A DNA stretch of 64,000 bases from Streptomyces sp. NBC_00247 (GCF_036188265.1 NZ_CP108093.1:2418001-2482000); one strand, 5' to 3'; shown: positions 32,286 through 43,120, numbered from the stretch's first letter. Translations and numbers: made by a program. The notes: generated by a model from the sequence alone, not told the origin.

Positions 32286-33917
32286 TCAGCCCGCCGCCGG
32301 AATCCGTTCCACCACGACGATGCTGCCGGTGCGGAGCTTGAGCCGGTACGCCGCCTCCGGGTGCAGCTGCGTCGCGTACGCCGCCGGGTCCTGGATCGAA
32401 CGGGCCCAGCCGGAGTCCAGGTTGAAGGCGACGATGTCGGGGGCGGTGCCGGGTGCGCCGCCGATCCAGTAGACGGTCCGGTCGGAGGTGAGGTGCGCCA
32501 TCAGCGCGATGTCGGTCTCGACGCGGGCGCCCACCGGGATCGCGGCCATCGCCTCGCGCGCCGCGTACGTCCCGGCGTCGGCACGGTAGGTCTCCGGACG
32601 CAGCAGTTCGCGCAGCGGCAGGTGCTGGGTCATCGCGAAGGCGATGCCCACGGTCACCGGGACGACGACGTTCCCGAAGGAGACGAGCCAGGGCCTCGGG
32701 GACGTACGGCTGCGGCGGATGCCGTCCGCCATGGCGAGGAAGACCACCGGCATGAGGACGGCGCTGTAGTGCCAGACCATGCCCCAGTGGTTCGGGTCCT
32801 GGGAGAGCAGCCGCCAGCCGAGCGTGGGCAGGACGAGCAGCGCCAGCGGTGAACGCAGGCTCATGAAGGCGGTGATGCCGAAGAGGAAGACCAGCATCTC
32901 GATCTTGACGGACGAGTCGAACGCCCCGAGGACCACGTCGAGGGTGGAGACGTGCTGTTGGCCGTCGGTCTCGATCTTCTTCCAGTAGTCGTAACCGCCC
33001 GCGCTGCTGGCCGCCGGTATGAGGACGAAGACCGTGAGCACGAAGAAGCAGACTCCGGTGACCGCGAGCAGGGTGCCCCAAAACCGCTGTCCGAGGACGA
33101 AGAGGACCAGCCCGACGGCGGCCACCGTGATGCCGAGGTCCTCCTTGACCAGGACCAACGGCAGGGCCCACAGGACGGCCGCCGACCAGCGCTCGGTGAG
33201 CAGCGCCCGGCAGACCAGGGCGATCAGCGGGACCGCGAGGGCGATCTCGTGGAAGTCGGACTTCACCGCCTCCTGGAGCCCCCAGGAGAGGCCGTACGCG
33301 ACCGTGACCCAGGGCCCGTAGCGCCCACCGAGGACCTGCTGGACCGTGCGTCCCACGACGACGGCGGAGAGCGCGAACAGGGCGGCCTGCGCGAACAGCA
33401 GGGCGACGGCGGACGGCCAGATCCAGTAGAGCGGGACGAGCAGCGCCACCGCCGGGGAGAAGTGGTCGCCGAGGATCAGGTAGCCGGGGCCCTTGATGTC
33501 GACGACCGGCGCGTGGAACCCGGCGTACGCCCGGACCTCCTGCTCGAAGATGCCGAGGTCCCAGGAGGGCGAGTCGAAGCGGGCGTACTGGAAGTAGGCG
33601 TAGAGGAAGTACAGGGCGCAGAGGACCGCACCGATGATCAGGTACGGGCGCAGCGGGACGCGGCCGGGCCGCTCCTCGGCTGCCGGTGAGTCGGCTGCCG
33701 GTGAGTCCGGGGCCGGTGAGTCCGGGGCCGGCGCGTCGGGAGCGGGCGCCTCGGGGGCCGGTGCGTCCGGAGCGGGCGCGTCGGGGGCTGCCGGCGGCAG
33801 GTCGTCGTCCCTCCGGTCACCGGGGTCCTTGCCGCGCGTCTGCTGAGCCGGGACGGACCAGCCGCCTCCGGTACGGCTCCGCTCGTCGCCACCCGGGCCG
33901 GGCGCCGCTTTCCCCAT
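32286..33917 (-). CDS. DUF2079 polytopic membrane protein
   Basis: 543 aa. The N-terminal ~80 residues are disordered, with an APDAPAPEAPAPDSPAPDSP repeat. About ten membrane helices follow, starting YLIIGAVLCALYFLYAYFQY. The luminal motif FDSPSWDLGIFEQEVRAYAG after helix 1 and GDHFSPAVALLVPLY are typical of DUF2079, which resembles GT-C type glycosyltransferases, with an Asp in the first outer loop. Substrate unknown. Start: ATG at 33917 is an estimate, as no good ribosome site is seen; a GTG at 33932 is possible. Stands alone. Confidence 0.82.
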   Translation of the reverse strand: MGKAAPGPGGDERSRTGGGWSVPAQQTRGKDPGDRRDDDLPPAAPDAPAPDAPAPEAPAPDAPAPDSPAPDSPAADSPAAEERPGRVPLRPYLIIGAVLCALYFLYAYFQYARFDSPSWDLGIFEQEVRAYAGFHAPVVDIKGPGYLILGDHFSPAVALLVPLYWIWPSAVALLFAQAALFALSAVVVGRTVQQVLGGRYGPWVTVAYGLSWGLQEAVKSDFHEIALAVPLIALVCRALLTERWSAAVLWALPLVLVKEDLGITVAAVGLVLFVLGQRFWGTLLAVTGVCFFVLTVFVLIPAASSAGGYDYWKKIETDGQQHVSTLDVVLGAFDSSVKIEMLVFLFGITAFMSLRSPLALLVLPTLGWRLLSQDPNHWGMVWHYSAVLMPVVFLAMADGIRRSRTSPRPWLVSFGNVVVPVTVGIAFAMTQHLPLRELLRPETYRADAGTYAAREAMAAIPVGARVETDIALMAHLTSDRTVYWIGGAPGTAPDIVAFNLDSGWARSIQDPAAYATQLHPEAAYRLKLRTGSIVVVERIPAAG

Positions 33918-34112
33918 CCGCAATGAATTCACCCACCGGTTCGCATCGAGTCGTGCACGCCGATCGGAGGGTCTCGCGGATCGGGCGGCCACGCGGATCG
34001 CGCGGCCTCGCACACCCCTTCGGACAAGCGATCCATTAGAACAGAGAGCCGGGACCCCGAGGAGCCCTCGGTTCCGTCCCGTTCACCGACGGCCGCGGCC
34101 CCGGTACGCGGA

Positions 34113-34140
34113 CGGCCCGCCGGGAAGTCCCGGCGGGCCG
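34113..34140 (-). terminator. Hairpin terminator after purH
   Basis: CGGCCCGCCGGGA (34113-34125) and TCCCGGCGGGCCG (34128-34140) form a perfect 13-bp inverted repeat with a 2-base centre, 51 bp after the purH stop. Confidence 0.75.
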
Positions 34141-34191
34141 CACGGCCGTCACACCTCGACGGCGGGGTTCCTGACCGCGTCAGCGCGCGGC

Positions 34192-35731
<1,540 letters not shown>

Positions 35732-35745
<14 letters not shown>

Positions 35746-36403
35746 GACCGAGATGAACCTTTCGTCCCTCAATGCGATGACCGTCACGGGCGATCCGCCC
35801 CACGGCCTCGACGAGCAGCTTGCGCTCGACTTCCTTGATGCGTTCGTGGAGAGCGGACTCGCCCTCCGGGGTGTCCTCTTCGGTCACCTCGACCACGCCC
35901 TGCGCGATGATCGGACCGGTGTCGACACCGTCGTCGACGAAGTGGACGGTGCACCCCGTGACCTTCACGCCGTACGCGAGTGCGTCACGCACTCCGTGGG
36001 CGCCGGGGAAGCTCGGGAGCAGGGCGGGGTGGGTGTTGACGATCCGGCCGCCGAACCGGGCCAGGAACTCCTTGCCCAGGATCTTCATGAACCCGGCCGA
36101 GACGACGAGGTCCGGCCGGTGCGCGGCGGTGGCGGCGGCCAGCGCGGCGTCCCACTCCCCGCGGGTGGCGTGGTCCTTCACCTTGCGGACGAAGGTGGGG
36201 ACACCGGCACGCTCGGCCCGCTCCAGGCCGACGATGCCCTCACGGTCGGCGCCGACCGCGACGACCCGGGCACCGTATCCCTGAGGGTCGGCGTCGATGG
36301 CGTCGAGCAGGGCCTGGAGGTTGGTACCGGAACCGGAGACCAGCACGACCAGACGGGCCGGATCGGCGGGACGAGCCGGATCGGCTGAGGTGGGCGAGGC
36401 CAC
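35732..36403 (-). CDS. purN: Phosphoribosylglycinamide formyltransferase
   Basis: 223 aa. Transfers a formyl group from 10-formyl-THF to GAR in purine synthesis. Motifs: phosphate-binding [16 protein letters not shown], the catalytic block [17 protein letters not shown] (Asn and His) and [15 protein letters not shown] (Asp). Start: GTG at 36403 with GAAAGGG about eight bases upstream. First gene of the purN-purH operon; the promoter region carries a 13-bp tandem repeat (36469-36494). Confidence 0.96.
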
Positions 36404-36468
36404 GGTTGGGCCCTTTCTCGCGTGGTGACGCGCCTGCGTCGTGCCGGCGGAACTCTTGGACTGACGAA

Positions 36469-36494
36469 CTCTTCGTACGGTCTCTTTGTACGGT
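36469..36494. promoter_or_regulatory. Tandem 13-bp direct repeat upstream of purN
   Basis: CTCTTCGTACGGT (36469-36481) and CTCTTTGTACGGT (36482-36494) stand head to tail with one mismatch, 66-91 bp upstream of the purN start. A second pair, CCTACGAACG, occurs at 36495 and 36530. Candidate activator or repressor sites for the purine operon or for the divergent membrane protein gene. Confidence 0.5.
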
Positions 36495-36670
36495 CCTACG
36501 AACGAGGATCGCCCTCGAGTACGGGGGACCCTACGAACGGACCGGTCGTCGGCAACGATACCGGCACACCCTGCGGCCCCCACGGGACGGGGGCGTGGGC
36601 GGGAGGTAGCGTCAGGGGACGCGAACCGTCCGACGGGCGGAAACGACGAGATGGGGAAGACGTTCACCAC

Positions 36671-37756
36671 ATGCCGGACCGACGCCGCCGCACCGACTCC
36701 CGCCCTTTCCAGCCTTCGCGCCTTTCGCGCCATCCGCACCTCTCCCCGCTGACCGGGGGCGCCCCGGCCGTGCCGGGTCCCGCGCCGGCGACTCCCCTGC
36801 TGCGGGAGCGGCAGCCCTCGCCGCACGGCGGCTCCGAGGCGCCCGGCTCCACCGGTCCGGCCGATCCGGGTGCGCCGGGCACGCCCGGCGGGCAGGCCGC
36901 CCCCGGCGGTACCGGGGGCGGGGACACGCCCGCCCCCGGCACCCCCGCCCCACCCGTCGAGGACAACCCGTTCGCCGCGCCCCCGCAGGGGCGCCCCGAC
37001 CAGCCCTGGCGGCCGCGCCACCCCTCGGCCCACAGCGGCCAGGGCAACGGCCAGGGCGAGGGAACCGGCCAGGGGAACGGCAACGGGAACGGCCCGTCCG
37101 ACGGCCGCCCCGCCTGGGGCAGCCAGTGGAGCGACCGGCAGCCGGGCCGCGAGGGCGGCGACTTCGGCCGGCGCCCCGGTGCGGGCGGCGGTCCGGAGAG
37201 GCCCGACGGCGGCCGGGGCGGAATGCGGTGGGACCCCACCGATCCCGCCCAGCGCCGTGCTCGCTACGCGGTGCTCAGCGGAATGTGGGCCTTCTTCTTC
37301 GTCCTGTTCGGCTTCCCGGAGATCGCGCTGCTGCTCGGCGCGCTCGGCACGTACTGGGCGATCAGCTCGCTGCGTGCCGAGCCGAAGCCGCCCGCCCGTG
37401 CCGACGGTACGGCGGGTTCCGGCCAGACCGGTACGCCCCCCGGCATCGGTGCGCCGACGGCCGGCGGTGTCGCCGGTGCGTCCGCCGGACAGCCCGCGCC
37501 CGGTTCCGTACCGCCGGGCGGTCAGCTCGGACGCCCCGTACCGGCCCCCGGGGGCAAGCCGCAGACCACGGCCGCCGTCAGCGGCCTGGTGACCGCGCTG
37601 CTGGCGCTGCTGATGGTGGCCGGGACGTTCACGGTCGAGCTGGTCTACCGCGACTACTACACCTGCGTGGACGACGCCCTGACCCGCTCCAGCGCACTGG
37701 CCTGCAACGACCTGCTGCCGGACACCCTCGAACCGATCTTCGGCGTCAAGAACTGA
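36671..37756 (+). CDS. Membrane protein with long Pro/Gly-rich N-terminus
   Basis: 361 aa. The first ~185 residues are disordered (Pro, Gly, Gln, Asn; a GQGNGQGEGTGQGNGNGNG stretch). Two membrane helices follow (YAVLSGMWAFFFVLFGFPEI with IALLLGALGTYWAI), then another Pro/Gly linker and a last helix (VTALLALLMVAGTFTVELVY) before a short tail with two Cys (YYTCVDDALT, ALACNDLLP), possibly external. Function unknown; conserved beside purN in my recollection of Streptomyces. Start: ATG at 36671; the ribosome site (GGGGAAG) is distant, so the start is uncertain. Confidence 0.72.
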   Translation: MPDRRRRTDSRPFQPSRLSRHPHLSPLTGGAPAVPGPAPATPLLRERQPSPHGGSEAPGSTGPADPGAPGTPGGQAAPGGTGGGDTPAPGTPAPPVEDNPFAAPPQGRPDQPWRPRHPSAHSGQGNGQGEGTGQGNGNGNGPSDGRPAWGSQWSDRQPGREGGDFGRRPGAGGGPERPDGGRGGMRWDPTDPAQRRARYAVLSGMWAFFFVLFGFPEIALLLGALGTYWAISSLRAEPKPPARADGTAGSGQTGTPPGIGAPTAGGVAGASAGQPAPGSVPPGGQLGRPVPAPGGKPQTTAAVSGLVTALLALLMVAGTFTVELVYRDYYTCVDDALTRSSALACNDLLPDTLEPIFGVKN

Positions 37757-37777
37757 CCCACCCCTCCCCCGCCCCGC

Positions 37778-37817
37778 GCGAACGGCCCGGCTCCGATCCA
37801 GGAGCCGGGCCGTTCGC
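37778..37817 (+). terminator. Strong hairpin terminator
   Basis: GCGAACGGCCCGGCTCC (37778-37794) and its exact complement (37801-37817) form a perfect 17-bp stem with a 6-base loop, 22 bp after the stop of the Pro/Gly-rich membrane protein gene. Confidence 0.85.
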
Positions 37818-38210
37818 ACGGGGCGGGCCCGCGCGCGAGGGCGGGCGTGCGCTCGGCAGCGGGCCGTCCGCCCGACGGCCGCCCGCCCCGGGGGCGTTCG
37901 CCCGGGGCGGGCTCCTCCAGCGGGGACTCGTGCGCACGGGCCCCCGTCCGCACGGCGAGGGCCGTTCACGCGAGGGCGGAATCCGGCCACCCCAGCCGTG
38001 CGGAGCCGAGGCGCGCGCCCCGCCCGCCCCGCTCCCACGGCGCCCCTCCTGGCAAGCGCGCCTCCACACGACCTGCGGCGCCCCCTGACCCTCTCCCGCC
38101 GCTCTCCGCCGGAGACACTCGCCGTCGCCCCGGCACCCCTGCACCCCTGCACCCCTGCACCCCGCCCCGGATACCCGCCGGATACGCATTCCGACATACC
38201 CGTGCATGGT
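37818..38210. other. Non-coding GC-rich spacer
   Basis: No gene found. A second stem-loop (GCCCGCCCCGGG at 37881-37892 with CCCGGGGCGGGC at 37901-37912) may act as a back-up terminator. An 8-bp tandem repeat lies at 38133-38164. From about 38190 the composition shifts sharply toward A+T. Confidence 0.5.
38133..38164. repeat. Four-copy 8-bp tandem repeat
   Basis: GCACCCCT is repeated at 38133, 38141 and 38149, with a fourth copy (GCACCCCG) at 38157. Non-coding. Confidence 0.9.
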
Positions 38211-38233
38211 CGAAAGACTTTCGAAATGTTTCG
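38211..38233. promoter_or_regulatory. Overlapping CGAAA-TTTCG palindromes, candidate xylanase operator
   Basis: CGAAAGACTTTCG (38211-38223) and CGAAATGTTTCG (38222-38233) overlap by two bases, giving alternating GAAA/TTTC half-sites. Palindromes of the form CGAAA-n-TTTCG are known upstream of actinomycete xylanase genes, where LacI-family repressors act; the match is of motif type only. The site is about 160 bp upstream of the predicted -35 of the GH11 gene. Confidence 0.55.
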
Positions 38234-38392
38234 AATTCCACACCCTTCATCGACTCCCCATTACTTCCCGCATCCGAGGATTACCCCGACCTCCACCGCG
38301 CCACCCTGGATAAATATTGCCTTGACCTGGGCAAATACACTCCAGCCCCCTCCTAGGGGCAAAAAAGTTTTTCGCTATAGCTGCCGAAACCA

Positions 38393-38459
38393 TTGACACC
38401 CAAGGGCGCCGAATCAACACTGACGTCGCTGACAGACCTCAAAGGCCGTTGATTTGAGG
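38393..38459 (+). promoter_or_regulatory. Predicted xylanase promoter with inverted repeat near +1
   Basis: TTGACA (38393-38398), a 17-bp spacer and AACACT (38416-38421) fit a housekeeping-type promoter with a perfect -35. Just downstream, CCTCAAA (38437-38443) and TTTGAGG (38453-38459) form a 7-bp inverted repeat that could be an operator or leader hairpin. The implied leader to the ATG at 38630 is about 200 bases. Confidence 0.5.
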
Positions 38460-38629
38460 CACCCGCACGACCGACCCGCCCCTCCGGCTCCCGGCCGCGT
38501 CAGGAACGCCCCACCCGCCGCGTCGCCCCTACACCGACGCGACTCCGGATCTGACGCGTCCATGACATTTCTGGGCCCGGGGTGGCGTCTCGCCACCTGG
38601 CCGCCGGCCAGTCCGCACAAGGAGGAAGC

Positions 38630-39655
38630 ATGTTCATGAAGGAAGGCACCACTCGTTCGAGGAGTCGCGGCCTCGGCCGCTTCCGGCTCCTCGGCCGGGC
38701 CTTCGCCCTGGCTGCGGCGGTGACCGCGCTGATCCTGCCGGGCACCGCCAACGCCGATACGACGATCAACACGAACCAGACCGGCACCAACAACGGCTAT
38801 TACTACTCGTACTGGTCCGACGGTGGCGGATCGGTCTCCATGAACCTCGGCTCCGGCGGGAATTACAGCACCAACTGGAGCAACGTCGGCAACTTCGTCG
38901 CCGGCAAGGGATGGAGCAACGGCGGACGCCGGAGCGTGAACTACACCGGCACGTTCAACCCGTCCGGAAACGCCTATCTGGCCCTTTACGGATGGACCTC
39001 CAACCCGCTCGTCGAGTACTACGTCGTCGACAACTGGGGCACCTACCGGCCCACCGGGACCTTCAAGGGCACGGTGACCACCGACGGTGGCACCTACGAC
39101 ATCTACGAGACGACCCGGACCAACGCCCCGTCCATCGAGGGGGACAACAAGACGTTCAAGCAGTACTGGAGCGTCCGGCAGTCCAAGAAGACCGGCGGCA
39201 CCATCACCACGGGCAACCACTTCGACGCCTGGGCGAGCAAGGGCATGCCCCTGGGTTCGTTCAACCACTACATGGTGCTCGCCACCGAGGGCTACCAGAG
39301 CAGTGGTAGCTCCAACATCACGGTCGACGGTACGGGCGGCGGCACCGGCGGCGGCGGCACCGGCGGCGGCGGCACCGGCGGCGGGAGCAGTGGTTGCACC
39401 GCGACGCTCTCCGCAGGGGACAAGTGGAGCGACCGCTACAACCTCAACGTCTCGGTCAGCGGCTCCAGCAACTGGACCGTCACCATGAACGTGCCCTCGC
39501 CCGAGAAGGTCCTCTCCACCTGGAACATCGGGGCCAGCTATCCGAGCGCCCAGCAGCTCGTCGCCAAACCGAACGGCAGCGGCAACAACTGGGGCGTGAC
39601 GATCCAGGCCAACGGCGCCTGGACCTGGCCGACGGTCACCTGCACCGCGAGCTGA
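38630..39655 (+). CDS. xlnB: Secreted GH11 endo-1,4-beta-xylanase with CBM2
   Basis: 341 aa. Signal peptide (about 1-43, cleaved near ANA|D), GH11 beta-jelly-roll (about 44-230) with [13 protein letters not shown], the nucleophile Glu in [17 protein letters not shown] and the acid/base Glu in [11 protein letters not shown]; a GTGGGGTGGGGTGGG linker; then a C-terminal CBM2 (about 253-341: [20 protein letters not shown], Trp-rich, two Cys) that binds xylan or cellulose. Retaining enzyme. Very close in sequence style to Streptomyces XlnB. Start: ATG at 38630 preceded by AAGGAGG. Its control region is AT-rich with xylanase-type palindromes. Confidence 0.97.
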   Translation: MFMKEGTTRSRSRGLGRFRLLGRAFALAAAVTALILPGTANADTTINTNQTGTNNGYYYSYWSDGGGSVSMNLGSGGNYSTNWSNVGNFVAGKGWSNGGRRSVNYTGTFNPSGNAYLALYGWTSNPLVEYYVVDNWGTYRPTGTFKGTVTTDGGTYDIYETTRTNAPSIEGDNKTFKQYWSVRQSKKTGGTITTGNHFDAWASKGMPLGSFNHYMVLATEGYQSSGSSNITVDGTGGGTGGGGTGGGGTGGGSSGCTATLSAGDKWSDRYNLNVSVSGSSNWTVTMNVPSPEKVLSTWNIGASYPSAQQLVAKPNGSGNNWGVTIQANGAWTWPTVTCTAS

Positions 39656-39675
39656 CCCGCACCCACCGCACCACC

Positions 39676-39712
39676 CCTGTCGACCACGGCACTCGTACCG
39701 CACATCGACAGG
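39676..39712 (+). terminator. Weak candidate terminator after xylanase
   Basis: CCTGTCGA (39676-39683) and TCGACAGG (39705-39712) form a perfect 8-bp stem, but with a 21-base loop. It lies between the convergent xylanase and DUF6350 genes. Confidence 0.35.
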
Positions 39713-39741
39713 ACCCCGACCGGCGCGGCGGCGCGGCAGCC

Positions 39742-41628
39742 TCAGGTTGTCGCGCCGTCCGTCGTCGGCCGGGGGTCCTCCGGCTCGGGACGGCCCGCGG
39801 GCTCCGACCTCGGCAGGAAGTCGTACTGCTCGGACCCCGGTTCGGCGGGAGCGACGGGGGGCGCCGAGGGGGCGACGGGTGGAGCCGAGGGGGCGACGGC
39901 CGGCGCGGCGGATGCCTCGGCCGGGTGCTCCGGGCCGACGCGTCCGACGTGGCCGGGCGTCCCGTCCGCGGCCTCACCGGGCGCCGGGCTCGCGGAGTCC
40001 GGCGGAGCGGGCGGCGTCCCGGTGGTCGCGGCGTCCGGCTTCCCGGGCTTCCGCCAGGGAAGGCGCGGGTTCCACCAGGGGCGCGCGTCACGAGCACCTC
40101 CGGTGGACACCTCGGCCGCCCCGCCCGGGGAAGCCGCCTCAGGAGCGGCCCCGGACGAGGTCCCGGACGGGGACGGGGCCCCGGACCGCCAGGAACCGAA
40201 CGCGCGGGCAGGCAGCACCGTCCACTCCTGCGCCGCCACGGTTTCGGGCACCGCGCTCGCGGCTCCCGCGCCCCGCACCGTCTCGGCCGCCTCCCACCGC
40301 CAGCCCCAGGTCTGTTCCCGCAGTCGCCAGGACCGCATCAGCAGGGCCAGGGGGACTCCGAGGACGGCGGTCCAGGTCACCGCGGCGGCGCCGGTCAGCC
40401 ACCAGACCGGTCCGAACTCGGCGAGCGCCCGGGTGCCCATCGGCCCGCCCGCGAGGGCGGCGAGAACTGCCGTGCCCGCACCGCAGCCGATCGCCGCGAG
40501 AGCCGTGACCAACGCGGTCTCCCCCGGGCCCCAGGCATCCTCGCGCGCTCCGTACAGCGGGGCCGCCCTGCGCACGGTGAACCAGGCGACAGCGGCGGCC
40601 GCCATCAGGGGGACCACGCCGGCCGCCGCGTTCACGGCCGTTCCCGGACCCGGTTGCGGCAGGGCCGCCAGCAGCGGGAACCCGGGCAGGGCGGGGTCGC
40701 CGTGGAACCCGAGGGGGGCGACCGTGGCCGCCGTTCCGAGCGAGAAGCCGGGCCCGAGTCCGTACGACGCCGCCCACACCGCCGCGTTCGGCACCAGCGC
40801 CATCGCGAGCAGCACCACGGCGACCTGCCCGGACACCTCGTCGGAGAGCGCCAGGAACGATTCCTCGGTCGCGGCCCTGTTCCGTACGAGCCCCACCGCG
40901 ACGAGCAGCGCGCCGCCGCCGAGCAGCACCGCGACCCCCGCCAGCGCCGACCGGGTCGCCGCCTCGGCCCGGTCGCGGAAGAGGGTACGGGCCACCGCCT
41001 CCTGGACCCGCAGGGGCGCCCATGAAGGGGTGGCGCCGAGCGGCCGGCCGGACGCGGTCCACACTCCGGCCGCCGCGGCGCCCGCCACCACCGCCACCAG
41101 GGGGAACGCCAGCGTGGCCGAAGCCCCCGTGTCCACGCGCAGCGGAGCCGACCGTACGGAGGCCACCGCTCCGGCCACCACCAGCAGATAACCGGTCATC
41201 ACCGCGCAGCAGACGGCGGCTGCCGACGGCGGCCGGTCCTCCGTCGCGTCCACCGGGGCCACGGACACGGGGTCCGCCGCGTCCAGCGCGTCGCGGGCGG
41301 CCCGGTGCAGCAGCCACACGGGGAGCGCCGTCAGCAGCAGGGGAACGGTCGCCACCGGGGCGGGGACACCGCTGAGGGTGTCGGTCCTGACGAGTTCGGC
41401 ACCGTGCGAGAGCAGCCACAGAGCCGCCGCCGTGCGCACCGCCCGGCCGGGTCCGGCGTCGGAGTACGGCGAGCTGATCCAGAGTCCCAGCAGAAGGACG
41501 GTGAGGGTGCCGAGACCGAGTCCGGCCGCGATCGAACCGCGCAGGAGCGCGAAGGCCAGGGCTGCGGCCCTGCCGCGTCCGGAGGACAACATCGGGCTGC
41601 GATCGGTCACTTGGGTCACGCCCGCCAT
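39742..41628 (-). CDS. DUF6350 polytopic membrane protein (PerM-like)
   Basis: 628 aa. About ten membrane helices in the first ~430 residues (for example LRGSIAAGLGLGTLTVLLLG, VTWTAVLGVPLALLM), then a ~190-residue cytosolic tail rich in Ala/Pro/Glu/Ser with VAPSAPPVAPSAPPVAPAEP repeats. Family members are annotated as cell-division/membrane-protection protein PerM in mycobacteria; the role in Streptomyces is unproved. Start: ATG at 41628 is chosen because the upstream 27 codons are AT-rich promoter DNA. Divergent from the HTH/sigma-like gene. Confidence 0.8.
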   Translation of the reverse strand: MAGVTQVTDRSPMLSSGRGRAAALAFALLRGSIAAGLGLGTLTVLLLGLWISSPYSDAGPGRAVRTAAALWLLSHGAELVRTDTLSGVPAPVATVPLLLTALPVWLLHRAARDALDAADPVSVAPVDATEDRPPSAAAVCCAVMTGYLLVVAGAVASVRSAPLRVDTGASATLAFPLVAVVAGAAAAGVWTASGRPLGATPSWAPLRVQEAVARTLFRDRAEAATRSALAGVAVLLGGGALLVAVGLVRNRAATEESFLALSDEVSGQVAVVLLAMALVPNAAVWAASYGLGPGFSLGTAATVAPLGFHGDPALPGFPLLAALPQPGPGTAVNAAAGVVPLMAAAAVAWFTVRRAAPLYGAREDAWGPGETALVTALAAIGCGAGTAVLAALAGGPMGTRALAEFGPVWWLTGAAAVTWTAVLGVPLALLMRSWRLREQTWGWRWEAAETVRGAGAASAVPETVAAQEWTVLPARAFGSWRSGAPSPSGTSSGAAPEAASPGGAAEVSTGGARDARPWWNPRLPWRKPGKPDAATTGTPPAPPDSASPAPGEAADGTPGHVGRVGPEHPAEASAAPAVAPSAPPVAPSAPPVAPAEPGSEQYDFLPRSEPAGRPEPEDPRPTTDGATT

Positions 41629-41736
41629 GCTGCCAACGACACGCGCTGAATCCGTGTAACGGGCGAACGGGCGCCGTGTCGCCCAATATACGTTTATGTA
41701 CTTTTTCACCCGGTGCAGTGTTACGGGGGGCCACCC

Positions 41737-43098
41737 GTGACGGAGCGTACGACCGGCACCGCCGACGTTCCACTGCCGCCCCCCAAGGAACGGCGGAGGC
41801 TGCGCGAGGCGAAATCACTGAGCGAGGAGCAGGTGGCTTCCGCGGTCGGGGTCACCCCGGCCACCGTCCGGTCCTGGGAGTCGGGGCGTACGACCCCGCG
41901 TGGACGCAAGCGGGTGGCGTACGCCCGGCTCATCGGGCGCGCCGGCCACCCACCAGGCCCCGGGAGCACCTCGGCACCGCCCGGGCCTCCCACCGCGCCC
42001 GGTACGGCAGCCGCCGCGGCGCCACCCCCCATCGCCGCAGCCACCGGGAGCACACCCATGTCCCCGACCGACCCCGACCCCACCCCTTCCCCGGACCCAG
42101 GTTTGCCGGACCCGGCCCCGGATTCTCCGGAGCGAACCGCCGAGGGCCCCGGCGACCGCGACGCGGTTCCGCCCGATGCCGTTGCGGTGCCGGACGACGC
42201 TGTTCCGGTTCCGCCCGATGTCGTTCCGGTGCCGGACGACGCTGTTCCGGTTCCGCCCGAACCCGACGTGCCTGCGGGGCCGACCCCGGAGGGGGCGTTC
42301 GACGCGCTCTACCACCGGACCGCCCCCGGACTGGCGGGCCAGGCCTTCCTGCTGACCGGGCGCCGGGGCCTGTCCCAGGAGTCCGTGGAGCGCGCGTTCC
42401 ACACGGCGTGGGAGCGGTGGCCCGAAGTCGCCACGGACCGGAACCCGGTGGGATGGGTGCGGGCCGCCGCGCACGACTACGCGCTGTCTCCGTGGCGCCG
42501 AGTGCACCGCGCCCACCGCCACCCGGACGCCCCGCCCGCCGACCCGGAGCGGAAGGCGACGCTGGAAGCGTTCCTCGCGCTGCCGCCCGCTTCCCGTCGT
42601 ACCGTGCTCCTCTACGACGGGATCGGGCTCGATCTGCCGGAGACGGCGGCCGAGACGGAGGCGAGCACACCGGCCGCCGCCGGGCGGCTGGTGAACGCGC
42701 GTGCCGCACTCGCCGAGCGGCTGCCCGAACTGGCCGAGGCCCCGTCGTCCACGGAACTCTCCGCCCGGCTGCGCGAGCGGCTCCACGCCCTCGCGGCCGT
42801 CGAACCGCCACCCGCGTTGCCCGCCCCGAAGGCCGTCCGCGCCGGGAGCGAGCGCAAGGCTCAGCTGTGGACCCGGGCGGCCATCGCTTTCGCCGCCCTG
42901 CTCATCGGGGCGACCGCCTTCACCCTGCACACCGCGCCGACCCAGTACGAGGAACCCCTCTCCCCCGCCGAACGCGTCGGCGGCGTCCCCCCGCGCGGCG
43001 GCCCGCAGCGCCTGACCGAACAGGACCTGGAACTCCAGGCGTCCCTGCGCGAGGAACTCGTCCACGGACCGGAACGCGTGGTGCCGCTGGCCCGCTGA
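41737..43098 (+). CDS. HTH / sigma-factor-like / transmembrane fusion protein
   Basis: 453 aa. N-terminal helix-turn-helix (about 20-65: SLSEEQVASAVGVTPATVRS then WESGRTTPRG). A long Pro-rich linker (~100 residues) includes a 14-residue duplication (VPDDAVPVPPDVVP), encoded by a 42-bp DNA repeat at 42186 and 42228. Then an ECF-sigma-like region 2 (EGAFDALYHRTAPGLAGQAF to NPVGWVRAAAHDYAL) and region 4-like helices (LPPASRRTVLLYDGIGLDLP), and finally a membrane helix (AAIAFAALLIGATAFTLHTA, about 378-398) with a short external tail. A membrane-tethered regulator is inferred. Start: GTG at 41737 with GGGGGG eight bases upstream. Confidence 0.75.
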   Translation: MTERTTGTADVPLPPPKERRRLREAKSLSEEQVASAVGVTPATVRSWESGRTTPRGRKRVAYARLIGRAGHPPGPGSTSAPPGPPTAPGTAAAAAPPPIAAATGSTPMSPTDPDPTPSPDPGLPDPAPDSPERTAEGPGDRDAVPPDAVAVPDDAVPVPPDVVPVPDDAVPVPPEPDVPAGPTPEGAFDALYHRTAPGLAGQAFLLTGRRGLSQESVERAFHTAWERWPEVATDRNPVGWVRAAAHDYALSPWRRVHRAHRHPDAPPADPERKATLEAFLALPPASRRTVLLYDGIGLDLPETAAETEASTPAAAGRLVNARAALAERLPELAEAPSSTELSARLRERLHALAAVEPPPALPAPKAVRAGSERKAQLWTRAAIAFAALLIGATAFTLHTAPTQYEEPLSPAERVGGVPPRGGPQRLTEQDLELQASLREELVHGPERVVPLAR

Positions 43099-43120
43099 CG
43101 ACCGGCCACTCCGCGGACGT

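Noticed and set aside
38357..38372. GCCCC-loop-GGGGC followed by AAAAAAGTTTTT as a classical terminator of the upstream gene
   Set aside because: It is 600 bp past the stop of the upstream gene, which already has a strong 17-bp hairpin, and an A-run rather than a T-run follows on the plus strand. It is more likely part of the xylanase control region.
38414..39703. Leftward 429-codon frame opposite the xylanase gene
   Set aside because: Antisense shadow; the opposite strand has complete GH11 and CBM2 domains with a signal peptide and a strong ribosome site.
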